From NCBI GenBank assembly GCA_015832175.1, contig WJXW01000021.1, positions 62,001-126,000 of the forward strand: 64,000 nucleotides of DNA, written 5' to 3'. Below, in pieces: positions 33,495 to 45,116 of the stretch (the first letter of the stretch is position 1; the number at the start of each line of letters is the position of its first letter). The notes below the pieces were generated by a model. That model saw only the letters and a list, made by a program, of their open reading frames with translations, did not search any database and had not been told where the DNA came from. Made by a program: the position numbers and the translations under genes. Source of the DNA: Paraphaeosphaeria minitans. Its lineage: Eukaryota; Ascomycota; Dothideomycetes; Pleosporales; Didymosphaeriaceae.

Positions 33495-36199
33495 ATTGCC
33501 GTGTTCCGGCACCCGCCATTCACCTTCATGACCCCATCTACTTACAATACTCAGGCACAACAAGTTCTCTCCTCGACGACCCATTGCGCGTATTCATTTC
33601 CGTTTAGGATCTTGTGCTAGGTAAAGGTCCGGATGATTGCACTCATTGCATTCACTGAGCAGCTGCCGGCCGTGGAGAACACCGACGGAGCATGAATGGG
33701 GCAGTGTCCACAGTGCACCAGCCACCACAGCCACTACAGCCACTACAGCCACCACAGACCTCAAGTCTAGTCTTGTTCGACTAGGCAACATTGCCTGCTC
33801 TTCCCCTGCATGCTTGTCCGTCTTACTCAGCTCGTCTCGAATGAATGCCATTACCTACGGTAGATACCTAGTCGAATACACCAGGGGTCCAGCAAGGCCC
33901 CGGTACCTATAGCAATCGTCAGTGTCACAAACCCGGGCTCTTGTTGACGTCAAACAGCTACTGTACCTTTTGGCCCCCCACGCATCATGCTGCTAACGAG
34001 CAGGAATCTTCTGTTAAGCGACTTGGTGCACCTGGGTGGCCTTAGCACCGTCACAAGCTGGGCTTCGCTGACACTGGCCTTGCGGTCGCGACTACGCCGT
34101 CTGATCGGCGACGGTCCGAGAATAGCGACCCGGCTATGGCACAGCAATAAGCTTGTTTCACACATCATCCTGAACCGGCAAGTTGAATCGCCACTGAATA
34201 GCAAATTTTGTTCGTCGACCTTCAATCTCTGGGGACATGACGACTTCAAGCTTCCGCCCAAGGTTGCAAATCACGACTGATTCTACCTTGCTTTCTACCT
34301 TGTCATGACCACAACGTCAGGTTCCTGTGCTAAGTCCGACGCCAGGCACCTCTGCATGCGGTCCAATTTGCCTCTCCAGTAGCACAATGGAAGTCCCGTT
34401 AATTCAAATTATGAAGATCAGCGTACAGTCTTCCCTAAGCGCATTTCCGCCGCCTCGCAGATACATACATGCATGCATACGTTTCCAACCAACGAATGTA
34501 CCATCTTAATCAGCATACGCGGCTTGGTACACGGACTTTTCAGCCACATCTCTGCTGAGCCACATTCACCCGTCCTTCCTCTCGTGACCAACCACAGCCT
34601 TGCGTGATACGCAAGGCGGTGGATGTAGCATCAAGAACAACAAGCTTCTTACACGTGTCCCCTGTCCAGCTGAATGCATTGCTTGGGCGCTCTACAGGCC
34701 CGGAAGTTGTTCGGCGGATATTCCGCGTGTCAGTCAGGGCTTGCCGTACCGTGCGCCAGGCTCTCGCTTCGAGGATGGCCTTCCCTTTGCGACGGGGTAG
34801 GCCGGACATAACACCCAGCCTCCCAGTTGGATCGGGCCCAAGCTCGTGCAGTTGCGAGGCAGTGCTTTACTTGGTACAACCTCCACGGGAGCATCTGACC
34901 AGTCCTCAGGGCCGCTATCGTACGACAAGTGTTGGCGATGAGGGAGGCCACCGACAGAACCGCGGGCTCGAGCGGACATTCTGGCTCGAAACGCGTGGTA
35001 TTGATACAGACACCCTACGGGAAAGCTTCTGCTGCCTCAATCCGGTTTCTAACACCGTGTGGAGCAGCCACACCTTCATGGTACCCGTATCTTAGGGACT
35101 ACGCCTTCAGGATACCCGACCTCAGATCTCGGTTAGTACACCACTGTGTCAAGATCCACCATCTCTCTGCCTCTGTCGAAAAAATACGTGTCCCCGCAGT
35201 TCTGCCTTGCCTGGGGTATGTGGATTAGCATGGGTAAGAAGCACTAGACAGGATATCGCTACGAGGGTGTAGAGCCTGAGACGTCCAATGTGAGGTCGGT
35301 CAATCCGTGGCAATAGATCAATCGGCGGCGGCTCAACAGCAACAAGTTAGTTTCTAGCATCGCAGATATTTTTTTAAAGTCCAATCACGACAAAACGCAC
35401 TCGTGAGAATCAAGAGGTGAGAAAGTGCTAGCAATGTCCAACTTACGCGGTCCGATTTAAACTCTTTTTGGACATCAAAAATGCCTGTTCAGAGGAACCC
35501 TGACGGTGGGCTCTGAAAGATTGCCCTTCCAGAACAGGTGTTCCAAGGACATTGTCAACCGACCAATTTTGACTACGCATGCAACTTGAAAACTGGCACC
35601 ACAGAACCCAACCATGTAAACCCACAGTATGATTTCCGTAGTGAGACGCCATGCTGCGACCGAATGTTCCGTTTGTGTGTGTCCTGCTAGATGTGCGAAG
35701 ATATAAAATTTTAAAACTGCTAGCCTCACTGCCTAGACATTGACTCTCAGCGCAGACGGACCAGCTACGCCAGGATACACCTTGAGCGCCTGTACGTGTG
35801 CTGTTCTGTGCTGCTGGTGTTTGAGCCGCACTGCGTGATGTTGCTATTTTTCTCCAACCGTTTGGCGGGGAGCACTGGAGTCTATGTGTGGTGAGTTTCG
35901 ACGACAAACGAAAGAATTCGCTCCGCAAGTCGAGGTGATTTCGAACGACGGACGGTCAACAGACCATGTTTTGAGGTAAGCGCACACTCCCACCGAGGGT
36001 GAACGCGTGGAGCTGTCGAGGTCCTCGTCGCCCCGCCCAGCAATGCGTCCCAGCTCCGCGTTCACTTCACCACAGAACTTTCAGTCTCTCCACGCGCCGC
36101 CTCGTCGCCTCATCTCTCGATCTCACCGTGCGAGATTGGCGCCGCGCAACTCGTTTCTCTCCCGCCAAAGCTCGCAGAAACTCCTTCGCGCCCTCCAAC

Positions 36200-36865
36200 A
36201 TGCCGCCAACAGCGTCTTCTCTCGCACCCAACGCCATGCTTCTCCCATGCCTGGTCCCGAGTGGCGATGCCCCATCTGGAGCCTTGCCGTCATGCGGGGC
36301 AGTCGTAGCCATGAGCAGCGCAACCAAACCGCCGAGCAGCCAGCCCGCAAACTCCATCATCACCCTGGCCGCCGACCCGGAGAATCCCATCGTCGGCATG
36401 GCCACCAGCCTCGACTCAAGCGCCACGCCGTCGAGCAGGGCAGCTCAAATGCCCAGCGCGGCCCCGCCACCGCTCGACACCGCGCCGACGCGTAGCACGC
36501 TCACCACGCTGGCCAGCTCGAGGTCCCACATCTCCATCTTCTCCTCAACCCCACCTTCCGCTGCGGACTTGGATCCCCTCTCTACCCCCTTCGCGGACTA
36601 CCTCCCCGGCACGCCTCCCGTCCTCATCGCCCTCTACGTCGTCGTGCTCGTCTGGACGCTCCTCTTCGGGTACGCCATGTACCACATCTACCGCGCCGAC
36701 GCGCGGCCGCGCAGGGTGGCGGCGCATCCGCAGTGGCGCAGGCAGTTGAACATGCATGGGCAGCGGAGTCCGAAGAAAGCGGAGGGGAGGTTCGACATGA
36801 GGAGAGCGGGAGGACGGGGTGGGGGTGCGGAGATAGGAGGCCGGATTGGGAGGGTGGGGATGTGA
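36200..36865 (+). CDS. Small single-pass membrane protein, hypothetical
   Basis: I chose the ATG at 36200 (MPPTASSLAPN) and 221 aa. The frame is open further upstream, to 35999, but that part looks like untranslated leader. The first 145 residues are Ser/Thr/Ala/Pro-rich and probably disordered or glycosylated. One clear hydrophobic helix follows (PVLIALYVVVLVWTLLFGYA), then a short basic tail rich in Arg and Gly. This layout suits a type I or tail-anchored membrane protein. No family was recognised. The gene is short and biased in composition, so a chance frame remains possible, but the single strong helix followed by a basic segment argues for a real protein. Confidence 0.5.
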   Translation: MPPTASSLAPNAMLLPCLVPSGDAPSGALPSCGAVVAMSSATKPPSSQPANSIITLAADPENPIVGMATSLDSSATPSSRAAQMPSAAPPPLDTAPTRSTLTTLASSRSHISIFSSTPPSAADLDPLSTPFADYLPGTPPVLIALYVVVLVWTLLFGYAMYHIYRADARPRRVAAHPQWRRQLNMHGQRSPKKAEGRFDMRRAGGRGGGAEIGGRIGRVGM

Positions 36866-37693
36866 GATTTCGGGCGGTGATGGATGTGGTGTGTTCTGAA
36901 TAGGAATTGGGAATTGGAGGATAGGCGTTTGGTGTGGAGATGGGAAACGAAAAGACAGGATTCGAGAGCAGGATGGCTTGGATGCAGCGGAGGGAGAGTG
37001 GAATGTTGAGGTGACAAGAAGAAAACGTTGCAGAGCTGGACAGCATGGCTGGAGCGGAAGAAGCATGGTGGATGAAGGTTATTGGAACTTTACATGCGAT
37101 TGGAGACCATGGATTGGAGACTAGGTATGGAGTCGATAAAAAGATTGAAAGTGCCAGCTTACCGGGATTTGGGTCAGAGATGAGTTGGAGTCGCGCTCTC
37201 AGGTACAATTAGCGTTAGATCTCATGCATGGTCTAACACTGAACCGCCATGTCGGTTTCAAAATACGACAACTCTACATTCAACGAACACATTGTTGAAC
37301 TTCGAATGCTGACATGGAGCCACTAAAACTGCGTGGGCGCACGTCGACATGGACGAGTACGGGTTCCGGTCGAAAATTGATGTGGTCGAAACTTTTGATG
37401 GAGCTACTTACCCATGCAAGACTTAGCTAACGTTGTCGCCCAAAATCTACACCTCACGGTCACATCACAGCATAGGGGGAAAGTGGCTATAAAGCCTGGC
37501 GATCAAGCCTCGTCTCGGTCCCTTGCGGAGCGTTGACTCGGCGACACCTAGTGGAGAAATAACCTTTTTTTCATTGACTCCTAATCATGATGCTCTCATA
37601 AGGAGCGGTATCCCAAGCCGTAATCGTGGCATGATCCGTAGCCCATGCTCCACATAATCGCCGAACCGAGGAAAGAAACACCGTATCGAGCCT
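36866..37693. other. Intergenic between convergent genes
   Basis: Downstream regions of the membrane protein (+) and eS17 (-). No further gene or repeat is evident. Confidence 0.6.
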
Positions 37694-38245
37694 CTAAGAG
37701 CGGGGGTTGCGGTCTCCGAAGCGGCGGGGTCGCTCGGCGACCTGCTGTGCGGCGACGGGGACGACGTTGACGGGGATGGAGTCAAACTGTGAATTATTAG
37801 CGGGCGACTCGCAGATGATAGTGTTTGGTAGAGACGTACGCCGAGGCTCTTGAGGAGGTCCTTGGTCTCCTGGTCGACGTCCAGGGAGCCGGACTCGCTG
37901 TTCTGGGTGAAGTCGAGGGCAGAGATCTCGGGAACGTATTGATCCTTGCGCTCACGCTCCTCTTCCTGAAGCTTGAAGGAGATACCGCGGACAGGTCCTC
38001 GCTGAATACGCTTCATCCTGTGTTGTGTCAGCCGCCGAGTTCTCCCAATCGCAATGGCGCATAGCGGAGACATACAAGTGCGTGGCATATCCGGCAATCT
38101 TGTTGCGCAGACGCTTGGAGGCAATGATGGCAACCTCGTCGCAAATCCTCTTGTTGGTCTCGAAGTCGAGCGAGAGCTTGGGGTAGTAACGCTCAATGAT
38201 GACCTTGGCGGACTTCTTCACGGTCTTGGTGCGGACGCGACCCAT
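37694..38245 (-). CDS. RPS17: 40S ribosomal protein eS17
   Basis: Three exons (38245-38076, 38017-37840, 37786-37694) give 146 aa, the normal eukaryotic length. The protein starts [14 protein letters not shown] and ends FGDRNPRS. Joins fall at GYATH/LMKRIQRG and [14 protein letters not shown], both in conserved blocks, with introns of 58 and 53 bp. The protein is a structural part of the small ribosomal subunit and is highly conserved, so the exon structure is secure. High expression and tight coupling to growth are expected from the family. It is transcribed away from the next gene on its left and has the exchanger gene about 450 bp upstream on the same strand. Confidence 0.98.
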
Positions 38246-38698
38246 TTTGGCGGTTGACTGTAGATGTGCGGGGGGGAAGAAGATGGAGGCTGCTGGGTTA
38301 GTCGGTCGCTGTCGAAGTAAAAAGTACAGCTGGTGCACAGCTCGCGATTGTGTGCGGGCCTCGCTTAAACTCGCACGGACTAGCACAGTCTTGGCAAGCT
38401 CGTGCCCGCTCGGAATGGCGAGGAATGCTGTCGCTACGGAGCATGCACTAGCAAAATACGAACGCGACGTGAACCACAATGAGATTGAACATTAGATGTG
38501 AAATTCGTCAATTCGTGATGAGGGAAGCGTTATGCAAAAAAGTATCGCTAACCCGGTCAAACGCAGAAATCGTCAGAAAGCCACTGGGCGCATACCTGTC
38601 AGATGCCCGTTGCACGCTAGTACGTACGCAAGATGCAAATTCAAGGGTCCGGACTCATCCTTTTCTCGTTCCAAGTCGTGCTCTTCGCAAACCGGTTC
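38246..38698. other. eS17 promoter region and 3' side of the exchanger gene
   Basis: A gap of 453 bp. It must carry the eS17 promoter (reading left) and the exchanger's terminator. No distinct element was recognised. Confidence 0.5.
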
Positions 38699-40320
38699 CT
38701 AAAAGAAACGCCTCTCGTGCGACCCAGTCTCGCCGCCGCTCTCAGCTCCACTAGATTCGCCGCCGCCGTGGTGGGGAGGATCCGGGTAGTAGAAGGCGGC
38801 GATGGCGATGATGACATACACGAAGATGAGCAGACTGCCCTCCATGTAGTTGGATTTCCGGTCCCGCAGGAACGAACCCACAACAAGCACGGCGAGGACC
38901 AGAGACACGGCGTCGAAGACTTCGAACTGCATGTTCATGCCGATGTTGAGGCCCCAACCAACAATTATGACAAGCGGCGTGTTGAGGAGTGCGGTTTGGA
39001 TCGAGGCACCGAGGACGTGAGCGAGAGCCAAGTTCATCTGGCCATCCCATGCCTCGTCGATGGCGAGAAGGTGTTCTGATTAGTTTTAGTTACTGTTCTG
39101 TTTCAATGGTGTTATTGACATACCCGCAGCTTTCTCGACGACAGGAACCAGGATAAGACCCATGAAGGAGTCGCTAATGTGCCGCTCCTCCACCATGTGG
39201 GGGATCTCGATGACTAGGAAGACGGCGATCATTGACACACAGGTTAGGGAGATGAAGAGACCGACGATGCACTCGGTCAAGGTGAGCTTTGGCTTGGCCA
39301 ACTCCTCGTGACGATCCTTGTCAATGAGTTCATCTCGCTCGTAGATCTCGTGGAACAAATTGTCGTGGGACTTCAGCTGGAAGAGGAGGTAGACAAAGTA
39401 GGCAGCAAGAAGGATGATGGCGGTCGCACGTGAGATCTTCAACATCTCGTTGCTGATTTCGTTGACGCCGAGCTCAAGGTCTGTCCGGCCGTTCAAAGCG
39501 TTGTAGTAGACAGTCGGGAGGACCAGCCCCACTGTGACAAACGTCAGAAACCAGTCGTTCCACGTGTGCACGAGAAGACTTACTTGCGGCTACGAGCATC
39601 AGACCGCTGCCGGCCTCTGATATGGCTTCGTGGAACGACTGCTGACCACCCTTGAGGCCGCCGGCCACGAAGCAAAAACCCAGGCATAGCAGCATATTGG
39701 CGAGTATGGAACCCAGGATAGCAGCGCGAATCACGGGGACATTCTGCTCTCTGCCCGTGACTAACAACACCATGAAAAGAACGATTTCCACAATAGATCC
39801 GAGTGTCGTCTCGATGATGACGCCGAGCACCTTGGGCAGTTTGCGAGCAAGCTCTGACCCGCAGAAGCCCACGGTATTAGCGGCAGGGACCATCGCAATG
39901 AAGTTAGTGATGAAGATGGCAAGATGGGCGCCCTTTGTGTTCGGAAGAGCAAAGTGCTACGGAATGCATTAGTCGGACTGATGGCTCTGACAGCGTGGAC
40001 CGGCCTACCAAGGCGATGGCGACGGGCACCATGGGCCACAGGATGTTGACCCAGCTGGAAATCACGCTGTTGCTCTTGTAGGAAATCTTCAGGAACTTGA
40101 GCGGGTGGAAACCTGTCCTGCCGCTCTCGCCCTCGGGCTCGATGCCTTTCGTGACTTCGTGGCCATTGTGGTTGAAGCGCGGCAGATGCATGCGGTGTCT
40201 ATGGACGTTGCCATTGCCATGAGACACCTCGGATTTGGGCTCCTGCGCGTACTCGCGTGAAGATGGCGACCGGCGAGAAGACGGCATGGCGTGGGAGCGT
40301 GGAGGATAGGAATTCGGCAT
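38699..40320 (-). CDS. Ca2+/H+ exchanger (CAX/VCX family)
   Basis: Four exons (40320-40009, 39956-39584, 39531-39124, 39075-38699) give 489 aa. Introns are 52, 52 and 48 bp, and the joins read AIAL/HFALPN, LVAAM/GLVLPTVYY and EKAAE/HLLAIDEAWD. A cytosolic N-terminus of about 80 residues is rich in His, Ser and charged residues. About eleven hydrophobic segments follow in two halves, each holding an alpha repeat (LGSIVEIVLF and LGASIQTALLNTPL). The family moves Ca2+ into the vacuole in exchange for protons. The first repeat has GS where VCX1-type proteins have GN, although the Glu is kept. I chose the second ATG (MPNSYPP). A start 35 codons upstream (40425) is also in frame. Confidence 0.9.
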
Positions 40321-42361
40321 GAGGGTCGAAGGAATGCGATTTGAGCTGAGCGGACAGCCTGCACACACCGCCAGCGAAGCAGAAGGGGACCGTGTTTCAA
40401 AGAGGGCTGCGTGGGGACACAGCAACGCGGCGGCTGATTGTTATGGAGAAGGAACCACGGAGATTCCTATGTAGAGATTCGAGAATACGTGAAGCGAGCG
40501 AGATATGTCGCCCGTTCGATGTCGATGTCGCTCTCGGCGGCGTCATCTGGAGAGCTGGCCATCTTTCCAAGTTTATTATTGCAGGAGACGCGGGACGCAC
40601 GAGCGGCGCGTGGATGGCTGTTACTGGACAAGGCGATCGGGCATCAGATTCACGATTGCGCATCCTTTGTTTACATGTCGGTTAGATATCTCTAAGAACA
40701 ACAAGTCTCCAATGTCCGCTTTGCACACACGTCTATTCGCGCTCCGCAACGGCGCAGGCTTCGCACTCCTTGGGATTGCTTGTCTGTTTGGTGCTTGGAA
40801 ACAAAGCCCGCGCCCAGGACAGCCAGTCAAGGTTCAAGCATTCACAATCGCCGAGTGACATCAGCGGGAGCGCTAGCGCCCGCCAGTCAGGGGTCAATGT
40901 TACTGTGTAGAAGGGTCCAGATTCAATTCCAAACTCTTTGCCTGGGGCTGTTTGCTTGCTGTCTTCCCTGGGTGGGCTGCACACAACCGACTGCACAATT
41001 TTGCAGACCAGTCGGTTCGTCATCTTCACCTGTTGCAGGCCACTGTTGCAGCCAGGCAGTGCAAAAAGAAAAAGAGGGGCACGGATCGCGGAGCTACCTA
41101 CCTACCGTAGAGCTGCAAGTGGAGGACCCCAACGACAAGCCTCGTCCCTTCGACGTCGAACCAGACACACCACCACTATGGTCCTTTCACTACGCCCCGG
41201 GTCGTCTATGCGGACTGAGCGCGACAATTGAGCACTGGATGGGGCGTCTGATCACTCTGTGGGTATGCTTGCTCCGGTCACATGACACCAAGCAAGCGTT
41301 GCGGAAAGCTGCCTCAATTCAAGACACGGCCACTTTCGGTCCCAGAAGCCTCACTCAGCAAGTCACATTACGCGAGAAGTCTCATTCACCATCCCATGTC
41401 CCGCGAGAAGCCTCGTTTGCCACGTTTTGCACTGCCAAGGCCAAGCACAGCATCGAACCTCCACCGAGTACATACTACGCAGGACACAGCCATTAGTCTG
41501 GACCCCACCTGCAAGATTGGTAGCTGCTGCTAATAAGCAGTTTGTAAACTAAGACCTCCTTGGTCGAACCATAGAACAGCATTGCGGAACCGAGTGGTCA
41601 ACAAATGGTTTAGCTGATCTGCGGTAGCCCTTCCGTGTGAACCGAGTGTGGGGCATGTCTACCTAGCATCTAGGTATCGTGTCAGAGCCCGTTTCTGGTC
41701 AGTACTTACTTTCGGGTGGGGAACCTGTCGCTTCGGCCCGTCGTTCTTCGTGCATCCCGGCTTGCAGTCGACGTTCCGCTGTGCAGGTCTATGGATCTAC
41801 GGTGAAGCGTTCGTGCGAGGGCCAACCCACGTCCGGTCTCCCGACCTACCCAGGCTAATTGCTGCAGGTGTTACGCATGTAGAAGGGCCTTCACGTTACT
41901 TTGCAGAACTCCTGGTCGTTGGTTCGTATAGGACTCCCTTGAGGGCACCACCCGTCGCTCATATCCTCTCTTCCTGTCCCATGCCTAGTGGATCCCCAGA
42001 GCGCCACCGACATCTCCCGCGTCTCAAAACTGCTCCGAGGCCCTACCATCCCATGACAGGTGCCCACAAAAGTTTCAAGTCTCGTTATACTACCTCAGCC
42101 ACATGTGATATGCCGCCTTGGAAGCCTGGTGTTCTACATCTATGTACTACCCCGATGGGATATACGGCGTGCACGTCGAGCCGAAACCGAAAGCTCCAGG
42201 TGGTCCTCACATTCTGCGCACGCGTTGTTTTTTCGTGTGTTTTGAAGCAGACTTCTTCGACTGTTTCCTTGGTGATAGGCTGCAGAAAAGAAAAGAAGAA
42301 ACTAGCGAGTACCTGGTTAGCAGTGTGTTGAATAAATTGCATTGCTATACCGATCCTACTA

Positions 42362-42398
<37 letters not shown>

Positions 42399-42489
42399 CC
42401 CCCCCCATCTCTCTCTCTCTCTCTCCCCCCCCCATCTCTCTCTCTCTCTCAATCACCCACTCCACTCTCTCGCTCACACACCGTCAGCC
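40321..42489. other. Intergenic between divergent-side exchanger and GH1 gene end
   Basis: This holds the exchanger promoter on the left and a CT/C microsatellite at 42365-42450 next to the GH1 stop. ORFs of up to 321 codons on the plus strand run through the microsatellite and the antisense of the GH1 gene and are not credible. A TACCTACCTACCG tract lies near 41096-41108. Confidence 0.6.
42365..42450. repeat. (CT)n with C-runs microsatellite
   Basis: Three CT runs are separated by stretches of 9-11 C residues. The array ends about 40 bp from the stop codon of the GH1 gene, so it lies in that gene's 3' region. Confidence 0.9.
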
Positions 42490-44367
42490 TCACTTCTGCC
42501 TCCTACCCTCCACAAAATCCACATACTCGAAAAAACTCTTCTTATACCGCCTAACCATCGTCGTCCGATTCACAGTCTGCAACCCAAACCCCTGCGCATA
42601 GTCTCCAAACTCCCAATTGTCCGCCCAACTCCACGCAAACACGCCGATCCAATCGACGCCGTCCTCCCACAGCGCCTTCAAGCCCTCGCTCAGATATGCC
42701 TGGTAGTACACGCTGCGGGGGCTGTCGAATTCCCGGTCGGCTTGCTTCTTGGCGTCCTCGGCGAAGACGGGGAAGCCGAACTCGGTCACGGCGACGGGGG
42801 CGCGGAACGTGTTGTACAGGTAGTTGAGGTAGGTGCGGAAGTGGGTGGGGGTGGTGTAGACGTAGGATTGGGAGGCGTAGCCGATGTTCCATCCCGTGGT
42901 GGTGGTGGTGGACTGCGTGACGCAGTAGGGGCGGAGCGGGTGCGAGATGTTTGCTGCGCAGTCGGCGATGGTGTCGGTGGGTGGGGGGGAGACGACGGTG
43001 GCTGTGTAGGGTTGGATCGAGAAGAAGTCTGCCGTGCCGTTGATGTAGGAGAGATCTTCTGCCGTGAGAGGCACGTGGTCTGATACCGAGTCTTTGAAGG
43101 CGTCGGGGTAGTCTTGGCCTAGGAAGATGGGGTTGCCGAAGGTCGCGAGCTGGAAGGCGTTGAAGTGGGTTGCGGCGTCCACGTCGGAGTCGTTGGAAGG
43201 GTCGCGCGGAACGCCAAAGTTATCATTCAAAGTCAGCGAGATCTTACCGGTGCCCTTGATGTCGGACTTGTAGAAGTGGTAGAGGCGTGCATGCGCCTTG
43301 ATGACCGCATCAATGGAGTGGCCGTTCCTAGCGCCCAGAAGAGGCTCGTTGAACGTCCACCAGATCGGCACACGATCCGCAAAATGCGCCATCACGATCT
43401 TGCCGTAGTTTACAAAGGCGTCTTCAAAAGACACGTTTTCGTAGGAGAGATGATACCCCGAGTCTGTGTAGCCGATGCCTCCTGTATCAGGCTCGATGAT
43501 GATAGAGCTGACGTTGGGGTAGAACTCGATCGGTGTATCTGTGTGATGGAGCACAATAGCTGGAAGCATGCCACTCTCGAGAACGAGGTTAATCAGATCG
43601 TCATAGTGCGACAGCCCCTGCTGGTTGACCGGCGTTCCAGGCAGCACAAACGGCAGAATTCGACTCCACGGGATAGAGAACCGGTAGTAGCGAATGCCCA
43701 TGGAAGCAATCCGTTCAATATCCTGCTTGTAGAGATAGTAATGCTCGTTGGCGACGAAGTTGTCGGTCCGCCCTGGTGAGAACAGACTAAGAGCATCCAT
43801 GTGCACGGGCGTCCTTCCCTCATCTGCAACAGCACCTTCAATCTGGACCGCCGAGGCAGCTACACCCAGCAAAAAGTCCTTGGGGAAAGTGTAGCATGTC
43901 TCTGGACCGAAAGGCTCCGGCGGCGGAAGAACCAGCTCGCTCGTCGGGACTGGCGTTGGCTCCACGGTCGTTGAGTAAAGTCCTCGCGTAAAGTTGACCC
44001 AGGGTATCGCGGTCCATAATGCGGTCCATGAAGCGTTGCCGTACGGTACTCCGGCATCCGTCGGAGTAGCATTGGAAGCTGGATCCCAATTGCCCCATTG
44101 CGTAGTCGTGAGATTCGGTACCAGGCTGCTCAATCGAGAGTAATTCGGTGCAAAGGTTGTAGTGGTAGTCGGTGCAGGTCTCGAGGTTGCTGTCCTTATC
44201 GTCTCTGTTTGCGTGAAGCTGAATTCACGGAAAGAGTGGGCAGGGATGGCCGTCGCGTAAGAACCATTACGAGAGCATTGTAGAAGCGATGCAGGCCCGT
44301 CCACAGGTAGATAGACTTGTTGAGCAAGTGCCACTGCACCGCTGCTGAGCAGTACGTGAAGCTTCAT
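42490..44367 (-). CDS. Secreted glycoside hydrolase family 1 (beta-glucosidase type)
   Basis: A single exon gives 625 aa. The ATG at 44367 begins a signal peptide (MKLHVLLSSGAVALAQQ). The next 140 or so residues are Thr/Pro-rich with several N-glycosylation sequons and lie before the GH1 barrel, which begins near FLLGVAASAVQIEGA. The acid/base glutamate is Glu341 in WWTFNEP. The nucleophile is Glu529 in VTEFGFP, where most GH1 enzymes have TENG. The barrel closes with FAWSWADNWEFGDYAQGFGLQ. The family hydrolyses beta-linked glucosides and related sugars. An extracellular or wall location is inferred from the signal peptide. Length is greater than typical because of the N-terminal extension. 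The substrate is not clear from the sequence. Confidence 0.92.
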   Translation of the reverse strand: MKLHVLLSSGAVALAQQVYLPVDGPASLLQCSRNGSYATAIPAHSFREFSFTQTETIRTATSRPAPTTTTTFAPNYSRLSSLVPNLTTTQWGNWDPASNATPTDAGVPYGNASWTALWTAIPWVNFTRGLYSTTVEPTPVPTSELVLPPPEPFGPETCYTFPKDFLLGVAASAVQIEGAVADEGRTPVHMDALSLFSPGRTDNFVANEHYYLYKQDIERIASMGIRYYRFSIPWSRILPFVLPGTPVNQQGLSHYDDLINLVLESGMLPAIVLHHTDTPIEFYPNVSSIIIEPDTGGIGYTDSGYHLSYENVSFEDAFVNYGKIVMAHFADRVPIWWTFNEPLLGARNGHSIDAVIKAHARLYHFYKSDIKGTGKISLTLNDNFGVPRDPSNDSDVDAATHFNAFQLATFGNPIFLGQDYPDAFKDSVSDHVPLTAEDLSYINGTADFFSIQPYTATVVSPPPTDTIADCAANISHPLRPYCVTQSTTTTTGWNIGYASQSYVYTTPTHFRTYLNYLYNTFRAPVAVTEFGFPVFAEDAKKQADREFDSPRSVYYQAYLSEGLKALWEDGVDWIGVFAWSWADNWEFGDYAQGFGLQTVNRTTMVRRYKKSFFEYVDFVEGRRQK

Positions 44368-45116
44368 CCTGTGGTGGAGGCACACTGGCTCTCCAAGTGC
44401 GCTGAGGGCATGAAGTTATTTATCGACATTAGTTTTGCGACTATGCTATTTTTTTCGAAGGTCCGGGAAGTGGGCACGGTAAATACAACACTACACGAAC
44501 GGGATGGTTCGATGTCACCTTTCCCGTGGGTACTCGGGAGGACACTCTTGTTTGAGATATTATCCGATTGAATTTGTGGGGTTTGATGCGGGGATCGATA
44601 AATATGATCCTCGGTCTGCGGGGTAAATTTGAAGCGACTGAAAATCGGGCCCTGGAAAACAGGAATCATAATCTGCGCGAAGTACTTGAATAATTTTGCG
44701 GGCCATATCAATGAAGATTTCGTAGTACGATATTATGCTTAGTCCGAGATGTTTAACTCCATGCACACGAATGAACAACATTAACCACGGTGAAATGACG
44801 TCACGTACCGTATCACTTTAGGCAAGTAAACAGTTGTGCTCCTCTCATAGAAGGTTTGAGGATGTACTGAGGTTTGAACCTGAGTGTATACGCGCGTTGA
44901 CATTCATATCCAAATTTCCCAATACGCCGCGTTACCACGGGACACACCACGTGCTATCCGCATTCATATACTTGGTCGTTAAAAGCAGATTGGTCGTTAG
45001 AAGCAGGTTGGTCGTTAAAAGCAGGTTGGTCGTTAGAAGCAGGTTGGTCGTTAAAAGCAGGTTGGCCGTTAAAGGAAAGAATGATCGTTAAAAGCAGGTT
45101 GGTCGTTAAAACAGGA
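44368..45116. other. GH1 promoter region and minisatellite
   Basis: The GH1 promoter lies just right of 44367. The right part is an 18-bp tandem repeat (44972-45115) that reaches the stop codon of the fatty alcohol oxidase. No gene is seen. Confidence 0.6.
44972..45115. repeat. 18-bp minisatellite, about eight units
   Basis: The unit TTGGTCGTTAAAAGCAGG alternates with a variant that has TTAGAAGC. The last three units are more diverged and have changed lengths. The array stops one base before the oxidase stop codon (45117-45119, minus strand), so it would form the start of that 3' UTR. Confidence 0.9.

Larger units (their letters stand above)
31272..36199. other. Gene-poor intergenic stretch of 4.9 kb
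   Basis: Several ORFs of 100-244 codons on both strands overlap one another and lack domains, typical of GC-rich non-coding DNA. I support none as a gene. Simple repeats are present: GTG/CGT triplets at 33341-33377, a 15-bp unit at 33451-33494, and CCACTACAG-type repeats near 33720-33755. A long untranslated RNA or a gene with many small exons cannot be excluded. Confidence 0.5.

Noticed and set aside
35443..35928. 161-codon minus-strand ORF
   Set aside because: No motif, no supporting splice signals, isolated in non-coding DNA.
42118..43083. 321-codon plus-strand ORF
   Set aside because: It runs through the CT microsatellite and then the antisense strand of the GH1 gene.
44368..44385. Six extra N-terminal residues of the GH1 protein
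   Set aside because: That frame opens with GTG. The ATG at 44367 gives a good signal peptide.
44972..45115. 18-bp array as a CRISPR
   Set aside because: Units are directly joined without spacers, and this is a eukaryotic genome.
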